The notes under the pieces are model-generated. The model saw only the letters and a list, made by a program, of their open reading frames with translations, had not been told where the DNA came from and did no database searches. A stretch of DNA of 64,000 nucleotides from Ophiura sarsii (taxonomy: Eukaryota > Echinodermata > Ophiuroidea > Amphilepidida > Ophiuridae), in NCBI GenBank assembly GCA_035610835.1, contig CM069459.1:28167570-28231569 (forward strand), in the 5' to 3' direction. The position numbers and the translations under genes were made by a program. Shown here in pieces: positions 1 to 12,400 of this stretch (the stretch's first letter is position 1; every line of letters starts with the position of its first letter).

Positions 1-228
1 TGCCCTTCCATGCTGATACAATATGACTCAAAAGGAAGACTGGGAGCGCAAAGCAGTGCCAGCGTGGTATTCTTTAGTATATGGGCGGGTAAGGGTTAAT
101 GAAATATAAATGTGTACAACTGCCTTCCTTATTTTGTTTCAGAGTTGTATGGACATGAAGTTCAAACTCTATATTATTGCTGTACTGTCAAACCTTATTT
201 TTCCCGCCCTTCCACTCCAGCATGTTAG

Positions 229-445
229 TAAAACTGCCCAACAGTTATGCATACATGTAGGAAGTGTTCCTTTATACATGTTCAAGGGTAAGAGCACTTT
301 TACAAGGTTATGATAGAAGTGTTTTTGGCCCTCGAACATGTTTTTTTTTATTGAGCAGACTACCCAAAGGTTATATATTAGGAAGTATTACTTTATACAT
401 TCTGAAGGGCCGGATGGAGATACAAGGCTTTGACAGAAGAGCAAC
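229..445. repeat. Diverged tandem duplication
   Basis: Two ~95-bp segments about 122 bp apart share GGAAGT.TT.CTTTATACAT and TACAAGG.TTTGA.AGAAG. The function is unknown. The remainder of 1-702 shows no gene. Confidence 0.4.
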
Positions 446-702
446 AATATGCATTGCATTATGGGCTATGTTAAAAGGTTAATTCTACTCTCTTGGAAGA
501 CTTGATTAGGCATTTAGAAAGTCACAAGATAATTTACTTGCAGCACCGAGTGATACACACTAAAAAAACTGGGGCAGAAATTTGACGAGAATCCATTCTG
601 GTCAAGATTCTCACCAATAGAGTTGTGAGAATCCAAGTTTGATTCTCGAATGATAAGCGAGCGTTGTAACACAGTCACACTATTTGAGCTAGGAGATACC
701 TG

Positions 703-1163
703 AAGGCCCTGTCACACCATGGCGTATGGCCTGAACGTATGCCGACGTATACAAAACATAGCTCGAAAATTGTCAGAGTCCAAGAACGTCCAACTTCCCA
801 ACAAATTGCAATATTACGGTTTTTATCAATGCTAGATAGCTATTTTCAGCCGACGTACATCAACCTATACCGACTTACGAGTAACGTACCTCTAGCGTAT
901 GTCTAACGTACCACAAACGTACCGGGAACTTGTGCAAACGTATTAAGTACACGTTGAGTACGCCGAGAAATTTTGAACATGCTCAATAATTTTTCGCGGG
1001 CTCGACGTGTTCCAAATTGTCACAGCGTATAACAACATGCTCTTAACATAAACGACATCCCCAACTTACCCCTAACTTATATCAGCGTACACCATCGTAC
1101 ACCAACATATTTTCGATATTTTCGCATACGTTCAGGCGATACGCCATGGTGTGACAGGGCCTT
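703..1163. mobile_element. TIR DNA element (AAGGCCCTGTCACACCATGG)
   Basis: Inverted termini of ~40 bp with small mismatches, non-coding interior rich in ACGTAC-type motifs. Non-autonomous. Flanking sequence on both sides (560-660, 1170-1210) belongs to a degenerate GAGAATCC-rich repeat, so this looks like an insertion into an older repeat. Confidence 0.7.
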
Positions 1164-1463
1164 AAGAGTCTCAATCTAAATGGATTCTCGCAACCTGTGA
1201 CCGAACTTCTGACTCTGAAAAGCTAAATACAATGGTCATAATAAGCTGCTTGTTTTTGCTTGTTACAAGGTATACATCAAGTATACAACAGTATCGATTT
1301 TAAAGCTACTATGAATCGGGAACAATGATTTGTTTTTCTCTACAAAAAATTAAAAGTGATTAAACCCCACCTGGATACATTTGTAATTTATCAATTCATT
1401 TCACAAAAGAGTGGGAGCTACACACATAATCCAAAGCAAACATGACAGCTCTGTTTTGTCCCC

Positions 1464-1656
1464 TTGAGATTGATTGGTCAGAAAGATGGATACATCATTT
1501 GTTACAGCAACAAAATACATTGATAGAATAATTGTATCCCAGATAAAAATCGGTGTGAAATATTTCAGAAGCAGTATTTTAATTGGTTATTCAAATGAGT
1601 ATGTCTTGTAATTAACCAATCATAAACACTGTTAGATATGCAGATAAAGCTCAGGA
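1464..1656 (-). mobile_element. TTAA-flanked piggyBac-like MITE, copy 1
   Basis: Reverse-oriented copy of the elements at 4610 and 47213. It keeps the CTCAGGAGGTTAA terminus; the other terminus is decayed. Confidence 0.6.
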
Positions 1657-1795
1657 GGTTAATACTGCCCCCCCCCCCCCCCATTAAAAAGCCCTCTTTT
1701 TCCAAGTATCAATTTTAAAAACAAAAGCCAATCATTTCCTGTTTAGCAGCTGAATGTTTTATCTTTTAGGCACTTGGAGAATATTTGAAATGTTT

Positions 1796-1801
1796 TTATT
1801 T
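1796..1801 (-). terminator. Candidate poly(A) signal for MEPCE
   Basis: AATAAA on the minus strand about 660 bp past the MEPCE stop. Its use is unproven; the 3'UTR would cross two MITEs. Confidence 0.25.
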
Positions 1802-1842
1802 CATCAGGTAAAATTGAATTATGACATAGCCGTCCAGTTTGC

Positions 1843-2015
1843 ACAGGCTGAAGAAGTGGGCAATACGGAAAGCTCCTTGCAGGGAAATTTGAACATTTGG
1901 AGGGAAATTTAGGCATTTGGAGGGAAATGTTACCCTTTCATAAAGAAATGCATTCCATTTTGGAGGGAAATTTGGAATTGCTTGCCGGGAAAAAACCCCA
2001 GTTTTTCAGGCCATG
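1843..2015 (+). mobile_element. hAT-like MITE, copy 1
   Basis: Flanked by CAGTTTGC at 1835-1842 and 2016-2023, an 8-bp duplication. Termini ACAGGCTGAA / TTTTTCAGGCCATG are imperfect inverted repeats. The body has AGGGAAATTT repeats. A second copy lies at 15363-15514. Confidence 0.75.
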
Positions 2016-2150
2016 CAGTTTGCTTTCAGACCAAAATTAAACCTGTAACCATTTTGATATGTTGCCTTCTAGGGGGCACTCATGTATGGAAGATATAAAT
2101 GCATCAGCATACCACTCAGAAATTAACCTTATATTGCAGATCTGCTACAA

Positions 2151-2345
2151 AAAGAGCAAGTTATAGTTTGATCACCTCCAAATTGGCGAGCCTCCTTACA
2201 GCAGCGAATTATTACAGATAGGTACTGGCGCAAATGAACATAACAAGCTAAATGCATCAAATGCGTGGCGCAAGAGTTTGGCAAATCATTGTGTGCGTAT
2301 GGCAAAATTTTGCGCGTTCGTTTGGATTACTATTTCTTCCAATTT
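2151..2345 (-). mobile_element. MITE of the TATAGTTTGATCAGTTCC family, copy 1
   Basis: Degenerate copy inside the MEPCE 3' flank, related to 34965, 37749 and 38847. Only one terminus is clear. Confidence 0.5.
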
Positions 2346-2459
2346 CATTGAGGGCTTCTTTTGCGAATATGAATTGTGATTAACCCTAGAATTACCCCAG
2401 ATATCAGCTGACTTTGCAGACTGCCAGAATTGCTCGGCCAGTTCTGTCCTTTGATTCTG

Positions 2460-3556
2460 TTACAGCCATTTTGCGCGCAGTTCGCTGCACATCGCCAACG
2501 ACAAAGAACCAGCAGCCAATCCTTTTGGAGGGGTGGAGGAAGATGACGTTGTCTCAGTTTCTGCTTTCGAGCTGCCCGTTTTTGTCCCTATATTTGTCCC
2601 ATCAGCAGTTTGTGCATCATCAGGGGCCGACTTCTCACTAGAATCTGATGGTGATAGTTTTTGCTTCTTAGCTGCTGGCTCACCTTGACAGCTACTTTCA
2701 GATGACGACAGTTTGGGATGCTGGGTTGTTGAATCTTGATTACGAGATGACTTAATACTACTATTGGATGTCAGCGCCTCTGAATTTGTTGGTTTCTGAT
2801 CCTTGATGCTGTTGTCAATGTCAGGCAAGCTATCAGGGTTATTTTTTTTGCATTCTCTGGACTCTGTCTTGATATCATTACCGGTTGATAGTTTTTGTTT
2901 CTTGGCTTCTGGTTCGCCACCGCTTGTCTCGAATGCGAGCGATTTCAGATGATCACTGGTACAATAGGATTTCATGTTTGGAATCGTTGGGCTCTGATCC
3001 TTGCTGATAATATCTTTCAAGCTATCTGGCTTAACAATCTTCTCATCACAATCCGATTTGAGATCTGTATTCACTGGTTCTTGATCCTTGCTGCTGATAT
3101 CCTTCAAGGTAGCTGCATTATCCTTGCATTCCATTTCTACACCTGTTGGCTCAGAATCTACATTAGAACTTCTACACGAGAGATCATCACTGTTTTTAAC
3201 AGGTGTTGATGTTACCTTTTCACACAGCTCTTTGTTGCCCAAAGGTGGGTCATCAATCTGCATGGTGGAGTTAACGGGTCTCGACTGCTGTTCTCTTGTT
3301 TCTGTCGTTGAGCTGCTACTTAATGCTGATGACGCAGACAAATGACGCTCCCTGTGCTCTTCACTTGGACGCTCCGTGGTGATAGAGCTACTGGAAGGAC
3401 ATTGATGATGGTGGAGATGATGATGACTTGATGATGGTGGTTGTTCTTCTGCTGTTGATTCCTTTAGCCTGTGATCTGATGAGTGGCGATGGTAATGGTG
3501 GCGATGGGTCTTCTCTGGGGTTAGCTTGGTAAACATCAACATCGGACGGCGGAATC
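2460..3556 (-). CDS. MEPCE: MEPCE exon 4: end of Bin3 domain plus long C-terminal extension
   Basis: The acceptor TTTACAG joins in phase to complete [11 protein letters not shown], the last conserved block of the family. The chain then runs about 350 more residues to a TAA at 2462-2460. The extension begins with a His-rich run, then Ser/Thr-rich sequence. It contains degenerate repeats built on (S/T)LKDI.SKDQ.P and two near-identical basic motifs, [11 protein letters not shown] (~836-846) and [11 protein letters not shown] (~914-924), that look like nuclear localisation signals. Vertebrate MEPCE ends soon after the conserved block, so the tail is lineage-specific or fast-evolving. Confidence 0.85.
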
Positions 3557-6500
3557 CTGTAAAGTTTTGGTGGAAGTAACGAAATTAGAACATTGTTGGT
3601 AGATATTGGATTTACTTAAAAAGAATGATTTGTGTCCATTGAATCGAGGAGGCAGAGGGCCAAGCCCTGGAAAGACTTTTCCCTCTAACAAGTAACAACC
3701 ATTTGGCTCTTGTTGGTTGTTGTTGGAAACACCTATTATTACACCTTACACAAATTAAAAAGGGTTTGCTCTTTTTTATTGATTCATTTTTAACCAAGTC
3801 GGAGAAATATAAAAATGCCAGCCAAATGCTTGTTTGTGTTGATTCCACTACCAATGGTACGGATGGCTTGGATGCTTCCCTCAAGTTAACAGTCTCCTGA
3901 AACATTAGAGACAATGAATATTACATAAATATGGAATGGTGACGCTGACTATGAGGTTGAAAATCTTGAACCTACCCTCCTCAATCCTTCACCTTCCCTC
4001 AGAAAAAATAGGTTGAAATTCATCTTTTCATGAATGTATCAGTTGAAGATTCACCTAGTTCAATATGTTGTTTCTTTAGTATTATTTGGGAGAACCTGAA
4101 TTAAAAGTGAAGATTCGCCATATATTCACCCGTCCAAAATTCCCCACATAGGCAAAGATTAGGGTCCGTATGCACAAAAGAGTTAGACCTGGTCTAAGTG
4201 AAATTTATTCATGCCTCAAAAGTGGTTGTCCTCTGCATTTTCATGAAATATTTTGTGCTATTTTTTAACTTTGCATCCAAATCTTTACAATTTGTTAGCT
4301 AATTTGAGAAGGAAATGTAATTAAAGGTGTGCATTTCACAAAACTAATATCCATGTGGCAGCTAGAATTGCCGGCCAATTTTCTTTTGATTGGTTTGCAG
4401 ACGCACCTACGTTTACATACAGTCTCATATGATAGAGAAACCAACTTCACATGACAATTAATGCAGGAATCTTGACCCTACCCCCCTCAAGCATTCACCT
4501 TAAATTCACTTTCCCAAACATATATTTGGGTCAAGATTAGTCTTCGATTCACAGTTTATCTTGAAAACTTCAGGTAAAGATTCACCACTATATCGCATTT
4601 GTTAGGTTAACCCCCTTGGGTCTACCTGTCTATCTTACAGTGGTTCTGATTGGTGTATTGCAAGATATACTCATTTGAATAGCCAATTAAAATGCAGCTT
4701 GTAAAATATTTCACTCCAATCTTTATCAGGGATACAATTATTCTAACACTGTCTCTGATTGGCACAATAAATGATGTATCTATCTTTCTGACCAATCGGC
4801 CGGTAGTTCTCAGGGGGTTAAGATTCACCTGTGTAATGCACTGGCGTCTACAGTAAGATAATGACCAAAATATGGCAAAGATTCACCACCAAGTCGCCCT
4901 TAAAAAAATCTTTATTGTTCAAGATTCACCATAAATATCAATTAGGTAAAGATTCACACCTTTCTTGGGCAAAGAATTGGGCATCTAGATTGCATCGTAT
5001 ATTTGGCTAACTTTAGGGGGTATGGTCAAGATTCCATTGATCCCTGCATAAGATGAACAAACCTTTTGGATGGTATTTGTGGTTGTGGTTGGGAGGGGGT
5101 TGACAGCAACTAACCACCATTTGACTGAGAAAAAATAAAACAATGATAAATGGTGGGTCTTCTTTTTGAACACATCCAAGTTGCACTCCCATTTATCAAT
5201 ATTTCATACAAACGTAAACAGCCAAATAAATTAACTTCAATAAATAAGAGTTACTACTTGGATTTATTGACAGAATATCTGCATTTTTTCTTTTGAATGG
5301 TTTGTTGGACACACTGTCTTTATCCCAATTAGAGAAAGACTTGTCACTCAACAACCTTTTGCTTGGTTGCTAGGCATAACTCTGGTTTCACAAATAGAGA
5401 AATCAACTTCACTTGGCAACAAATAACCATGTGAGAGGTTGAAGGACACATCTACTTACTCTTACTTGAAAAGATAACTTGTTGGTGGCAATCAAAAAAA
5501 GTTGAACTCACCTTTTACTAATGAAATGGAATTGAGAATTTGGAAGGTTTGATTTCTTACCATTATAAAAGTATTTACTACAGCTTTGTAATGAGCAATG
5601 GGAAGCATGTGCTTATTTAGACTTAGAGCTTGTTAAGTTTGGTTAATCAAAATGGCCGGTACATTTGTAAGCTATCCCATTCCTAAAATTTAATTTGCCA
5701 GGGGTAGAATTTCGTAACCAACCGGGAGAATCTGTTAAGATTCTCGCGGAAGGATTTTGCGAGAATCCAGATTCTCGCCAATTTTGAGAATCCATGGATT
5801 ATTGCGAAATTAATGAAAATAATATCCAGAATAAGGCTATAAGCTTGCACAACTTCCAAATTCGGCATGTTTGTTGACTAAGGGTCAACTACCAGGCATC
5901 TAATGTCCTGTTTTGGACTTACAAAAAAGGAAAGTAAAAAAAATAAAAAATAAAAAATCTTTTTTTTCCGGGAATCCAACTGGATTCGCGCGGTAGTGAT
6001 TTGACGCAAATCTTCACGCGAATCGATTCGCGGATTCGCGCCGAAATTCTACCCCTGATTTGCCTGCCCAAAAAAAGGGGTTAAGGCGACGAAAACAAGA
6101 AACCCTGTTATACGTGCCTGACTGACTCTTTTTTTAGAAATCAATGAAACAAATGTTTATGTGCAAATGAATACCGGCCCAAATAATTGTTTCGGCTTGT
6201 CAAAATTCAGCAAGATTTTGCGTGTAGAACATCGTTTCTTTTTTTCGTCGGCTTAGGCCTTCAGGTTCTCAACCCTCAAACTAACCTTTTGATTGATTGC
6301 TGGGCACACCTACTGTCTCACAACTAGAGAAACCAACTTCACTTGACAACAGATAACTCTTGAACTGATCTGGTTTGAACTGGATCGACTGGAAATTCTG
6401 GAATATGGTCTCCTGTGAAAGAATGGGATTAAAATGTGTGAGATTGTCATGAATACTTTTACAATATGCAGTACAGGTAAGCCCCGGAAAAAAACGCATT

Positions 6501-9360
6501 TCATTTTGGTAAAAAACGCACGAACTTTTAAGCAAAAGCGAGATATACCGAGATTTCATCAGATTTACTAAAAACCCGAGAAAAACGCACAGAAATTGTT
6601 GATAGCGAGAGAAAAACGAGAAATCGCGCTGTCACTCATTTTCAAGCAATAACAAAAAGGTTGTGACCGAAAATCACCCCTAAATATCGCTCCTTGAATT
6701 CTATTTTAAAAAGTAAATAAGCTTACTTTTTGTCCAATTTTCTTACCTACATGACAGCATAATAATTTTGCAAGTTATTCCAGATAAAGAGGTTTCATAA
6801 TGTTCATTATATTCCAATTAGTAGCTGCCGTATTTTGACTTTTTTTATGTCAAACATTTGTTTTTTCATTCGCACATGGTTTTATGCTCCGTCCGTTTCA
6901 TGTTCCACACACGCTGGATACAAATTTGAGAATCAGCCAATTCACTGCCATTGCGCTGCACGCCAAAAATAAATACCGGGAATCATGAACTATGAACTTT
7001 GTGGTTCCGATTCCACACTCGCTCGATATCTAGACTCTGGCGCACATGTAAGAGCAAACCACATTATCACACTGTTAAAAAGCAGATTGTCAAAAGATTA
7101 TGACAACATCGCTTTTGTTTACATTTAGAGAAGGGAATTTTCCAGTTCCCACGCCCATGAGGTTTCCAAACTTGAAAAAAGTACGATTGAAAAAATGAAG
7201 AATTTAACTTGACATTTAATCCAATTTCTGGATCGTAAAATAGTCATACAAGGGTCGATTTCATCAGTATTTCGATGTGTTTAGATGACAAAATCGTCGA
7301 TCGTGCATACGAGGCTCAGACCAAGGAGTTATTATATGACTGCTGCGATGTATATTTGTATGCTTCCGCAATCGATTGTGGATAATCGAGGATGGATGAC
7401 GGAAAGTTCATTGTTATTTTTGTTGATCGGTCGGTACGCTAATTAGTATAAAAGCCCTTCTAATCATGCTATGATGTAATTGTATTCTACCGCATTGATG
7501 CGGAAAATCGAAGCTACTTCCTGGGCACTTGACATTTAATCTCATTCCCGGACGACTGTTAAAATGCTTGATACACGGGTCGATTTGATCTCTATTTTAA
7601 TGATTGAAATTTTTCTTTGAAAAAACCCGCGATTTCAGAATTTTTCTTTGATAAAACCCACGATGCCGAGAATTCGCGGGCGATTTTCAATAAACCGAGA
7701 AATGAACCTAAAAGCGAGAATCACGCGGTAAATAACGCAATCTCGTTATATTCCGGGGCTTAAGTACAGGGAAGGAGCTCCAACAAGCACAACATTGTGC
7801 ATTATATGTTAGAAAAATAATTATCGCGCCCAAATCGTGAAGTAATATAGAACAAAGCATCGTACATTTCATAAAATAGTTTATATAGAATAAAAACTGT
7901 CATCTCTCATCATGCACTTTTTACAAATTTGCATTTAGGCAAAAAAAAAAAGTTGTTTGCTTGTCCTCGTCCGACCGACTGTGTGAGGCAGTCCCGACCG
8001 GTCAGAAAAAAACTTTTTTTTATTTAATTTTTGTAAAAAAACCAAAAAAACATTCATTTGAATGACCTATATTGAACCCTACGTTACTCCCCATGTGAGC
8101 CAATACCCTGTTCATGTCACCTCCATGTTAAGGACCAAATAATTCAGAAATGGTACATGATAAAAGTTATACTTTTGAACAGAATAAAACTTAATACCGT
8201 AGTAATTAGGATCTAAAGATAAAAGTTTCTAACGCTATGCTGTGAGTCATGGGGTATAAATATGTTGGTTATTTCAAATCAAATGTGGGCTAAACCATGC
8301 TAAAATTAACCATTGCCATTAGCCTGCCATTGATAAGGCTCAAAATGGTGCATGCTAGTTTTTGTGTTTGTAGGATAGGGCCAGAACAACCAATGTTTAA
8401 AAAAAAATTTAAACAGATTTTCCGACCGACCAACCCAACTTTTTTTGACCCATCTATGGACAAGCAAACAATTTTTTTTTGTTGGCCTTATCGAAAGTCC
8501 CAGTAAATATAGCATGTTGAGAGATGGCGGTTTGTGTTTGTTTTTATGATAAGGATGATGTTTGGTTCTATAATTATATCTACGCGAATTGGGCTTGATA
8601 ATTATTGATAACAATGAAATGCACAATGTTGTGCGTGCTGGACACCTCCTTTAAAAGGCACCAAGCCAGGCAACCTTGAAACTGCTGAAACTGTAGGCTA
8701 ACAAATACAACATGGTTTGAGGGAAAGTAATGCAAACTACTGGTCCCGCTGTGTTGGATGGCTAGTGACTACCTCCTGATGTGGAGCGGAGGGAGATAGT
8801 CACCAGTCATCCAACACAAAGGGCCAGTAGTTTACACTACTTTCCCTCAAACCATGTTGTATTTGTTAATCTATAGTTTCATCAGTTTCAAGGCTGCCTT
8901 TTAAAAGATTTTGATGCAGCTTATTTATCCAAAAGAGGGCTCAAATTTGCGTCAGTTTAGTTCGCGAATTTCTTCAGCAGATGTTTAGCAGACGACGCCA
9001 TGTTTGTTGTTGTCAACCAACCTTCTTGTACATGGCGTTACCGTTTAACATACGTAATATTCATAGGCACTAGAATTGATTCGGGGGATGGGGTTGATTA
9101 GTGGGAAGTAGTTCAAACTCTCGCATGTTTGGTAGTACAAATAACCTAAACAAATATTCGGTAGTTTTTTATTATTTATCCTGCTTGGTTAAAAATGAAC
9201 CAATCAAAACAGAGTATACCCTTATAAATGTGTATGAGGTGTAATAATAACAGCTACAAGAGAACCTTGTTATAAAAGTCTTCATGTGTATAATGATTAG
9301 GCCAAAAAAAAATAATGTTATATTGGCGTAACGGGCTGAACAAAAATAGGGTAGGTAGGT

Positions 9361-9404
<44 letters not shown>

Positions 9405-12400
9405 CAGCTGTTTTTGAACAATGTTAACCGAGTTTAAACATTCCCTATTGTTTGTTAGAAGTACCGTCGTACTTCGTTCGAGAAAAAACATTTATTTTTT
9501 TCCATTTTTTTATTTTTTAGGGTCGGTCGGTTGGTTTTTTGTTTTTTTTTTCACTGAAAAAAAAAAAAAAGTGTAGGGTCGGGCGTATTTTTAGGGTCGG
9601 GCGGGTTACGCCAATATAACCATTTTTTTTTTTTTGGCCTTACCACTACCAGACATAAAAACCCTTACAGTGTAGCCACTTATTGAGGTCAAGTGTCCTA
9701 ATTGTCATCCAATCTACAGGTCAATGTAATCAATAAACTGGTATTGATTTCTAAATCTATCACTCAATTTGATTTGAGTGGCAACATACATAACAGTTAA
9801 CTGTTATAAAGGATATTAGGGACACAGTGGAATTAATTGATTATTATACACTTGTCAAAAGAAGTTCCTGGACACTCATTGAAGTTCAAATATTTCACAT
9901 AAATATTTAATATAAATTAAACAATTGCATGTCAAAATAAGCAGACAATAATTCTCTATCATGTCTGTATGAAATTAAGATGTACGCATTCATGCATGGC
10001 TGAGCACATCCATTAAGCAATGGTAAGGTGCGTAAAAGGAAATTGCAAGAAATGAGCATTTACAGTCATTTGAATGGAGGGATTATCTAATTTTTTGCAA
10101 TCTTCTTGCCATTGTCAAGTGAATGGGATCTGCCATGCATGAGTGATCATGAGTGAGTCCATGTTAAGCTGTTAGAGGATTACTTTCTGCTTATTTTGAT
10201 TATATACAATTATATAATCATATATATAATTATATATATTCGATTAAATATTAATTTAATTTAAGTGTCCAAGAACTTCTTTTGCCGAGTGTACAGTATA
10301 TACATTTTGATGACCAAAATGTGGATATTGCTTTTACAGTATGTAAGTGTATTTTTAAATGTAACACTTATTTCAATAAAATCTAGTACAATTAAATTCC
10401 ATAACCGGATTCAATGTTGTGTCATTTTGCAATGTATTTCTTACTGTCAGCTTCTTTTTCTTCTTATACGATGGCCACGCTTGGGGCTCCAAGATGAAAT
10501 AACCGCCTGGTTTTAATGCTAGATAGATACGTCTGAAAAATCGCTTGATTCCGTCGTCTCCCCAATTCAGATGAATCCACTTGGTGACACTGAGACAGAG
10601 GACGACCTCATACTCAGGTTTCTGGGCTTGCAAGAGGGAATCACTGGTCAATACAAAGTTAGCCTGTATTGGGATCAAAAAACATCAAAGAGGTTAAAAT
10701 TGTGTATTCTACTTCAAGGCGTATCTTAGGAATTGCTCTATTCTGTCATCACCCCAAATGAAATGGATCCACTCGATGAAACCAAGTACAATGTTGTATT
10801 CTGGTTTCTGGTCTTGGAGGAGCGAGCCATTAGTCAATAAAAAGTAAGCCTGTATTGGAGATTAAAATTTATAAAACATTAAAAGGTTAGAATTGTGTAT
10901 TCTGAACACATCTTAAGATGGTTTGATTCCTTCAAATGATCTACCCAAACAGGGCCGTCAGACACTTTTGCCCAAGGCCTAAAATGTTCGTAAAAGGTCG
11001 CACGTCAAAAAATTTCGCACGGACACAAAATTTCGCAGTCCAAAAAGCACTGTAGTAAATGTTTTATGAGTTGTTTTACTATCATTTAAATTTGAAACTA
11101 AGAAAAACGCAATTTTAACCCTAAAAAAAAAGAAGAAAAAAAAAGAAGATTTTCAAGGGGGGTGCGTCCGCACCCAACGCACCCCCCCCCCCCCCCCCCC
11201 CCCCATCTGACGGCCCTGCCAAATGAGATTGTTCTGCTCCATGTCATTACCAGGACAATGTTGCACTCTCTGGTTTCTGGGCGTGCAAGACCTACAAAAG
11301 GTAGCCTGTACTGGGGATTAAAAAAACAGCAAGAGATATTAAGATGGGGAATCTCAATAAAAAGGTTGGGCGGCAAGGATTCGTAACTTTCAGGCCTAAC
11401 CATGCGTGGGTCATTCACAACAAGTTCTTGGCCCGAGGTAAAAAGATTTGAGGGAAACATTTCTGATTGATAAGGCAAAATAAAATTGTTTCCAGTAGCA
11501 AGGCCTTTTTTTCCCCGCTAAAATTCATAGTGGAGATTCACTTGAAATGACTTTATTTTAGTCAAATCTGTACATTTTTGTTACTCTTATGCTCGCTAAA
11601 ATGCGATATTCGCCACCGATTTTCACTTTTGTGTTTGTCATATTGGCCAATTGCCATCTTGAAACATGTGGACACAATTTTGATAAAAGAGGGCGCCCTA
11701 ACTATATTCCCCCATTGTTTTTTCTATTTAAAAAAAACCCCGCAATAATCAAACGTCTCAGTGAAAACAAAATTGTTTTTTTTGTGTGGCCTAATAATAT
11801 CAATATATCAAAGTTTGAAGTTATTTATAGAACTCAAGCTTAGTACTATTAATATTATAGTCAAATTAATAATTGAACGAACAACACGCACGCAGCACAA
11901 AGATAATCGCGCCCGAAATTATCACGCTTACGGCTATGCGCGCTTCACGCATGGTACGCAATACCCTGCTTCAAAGTGTTCGTTCAAATATAAATCCAAC
12001 TATAGCATAGCAGTTTTAAAATTATATTGAACTTTTGACCTTCAGTGAAAGTGTTCCATTATCAACTTACGCATCTAAAGAGCACATTAGCTGGAAAACA
12101 TGGTTTCTTGACATCAGACGTAGCTGCTTTGGAGATCAGGCCAAAACTCTTCTCCATCGATATCGGAAACTTCTGATCACCCATTTCTTTGGCCGACTGT
12201 TTCTTTGCCTTTTCCAGCAAACAATGTTTGATATTTTTTCTTGCGATGCCTATCAGATTGCTGTCGATGTCGATTCCGACCATCTTCTCCGGTAGAAACT
12301 CCTTTGCAATATACAACGTCACATGACCCGTGTTGCAACCGATATCCAGACAGGTCTTGCCGGCAAACCATTCTCTCTTGAAATATGATAATCGTGGATC

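Noticed and set aside
10710..10849. Mutually exclusive alternative exon of MEPCE
   Set aside because: It has an acceptor but no donor and lacks the second half of the exon, so it cannot substitute for exon 2.
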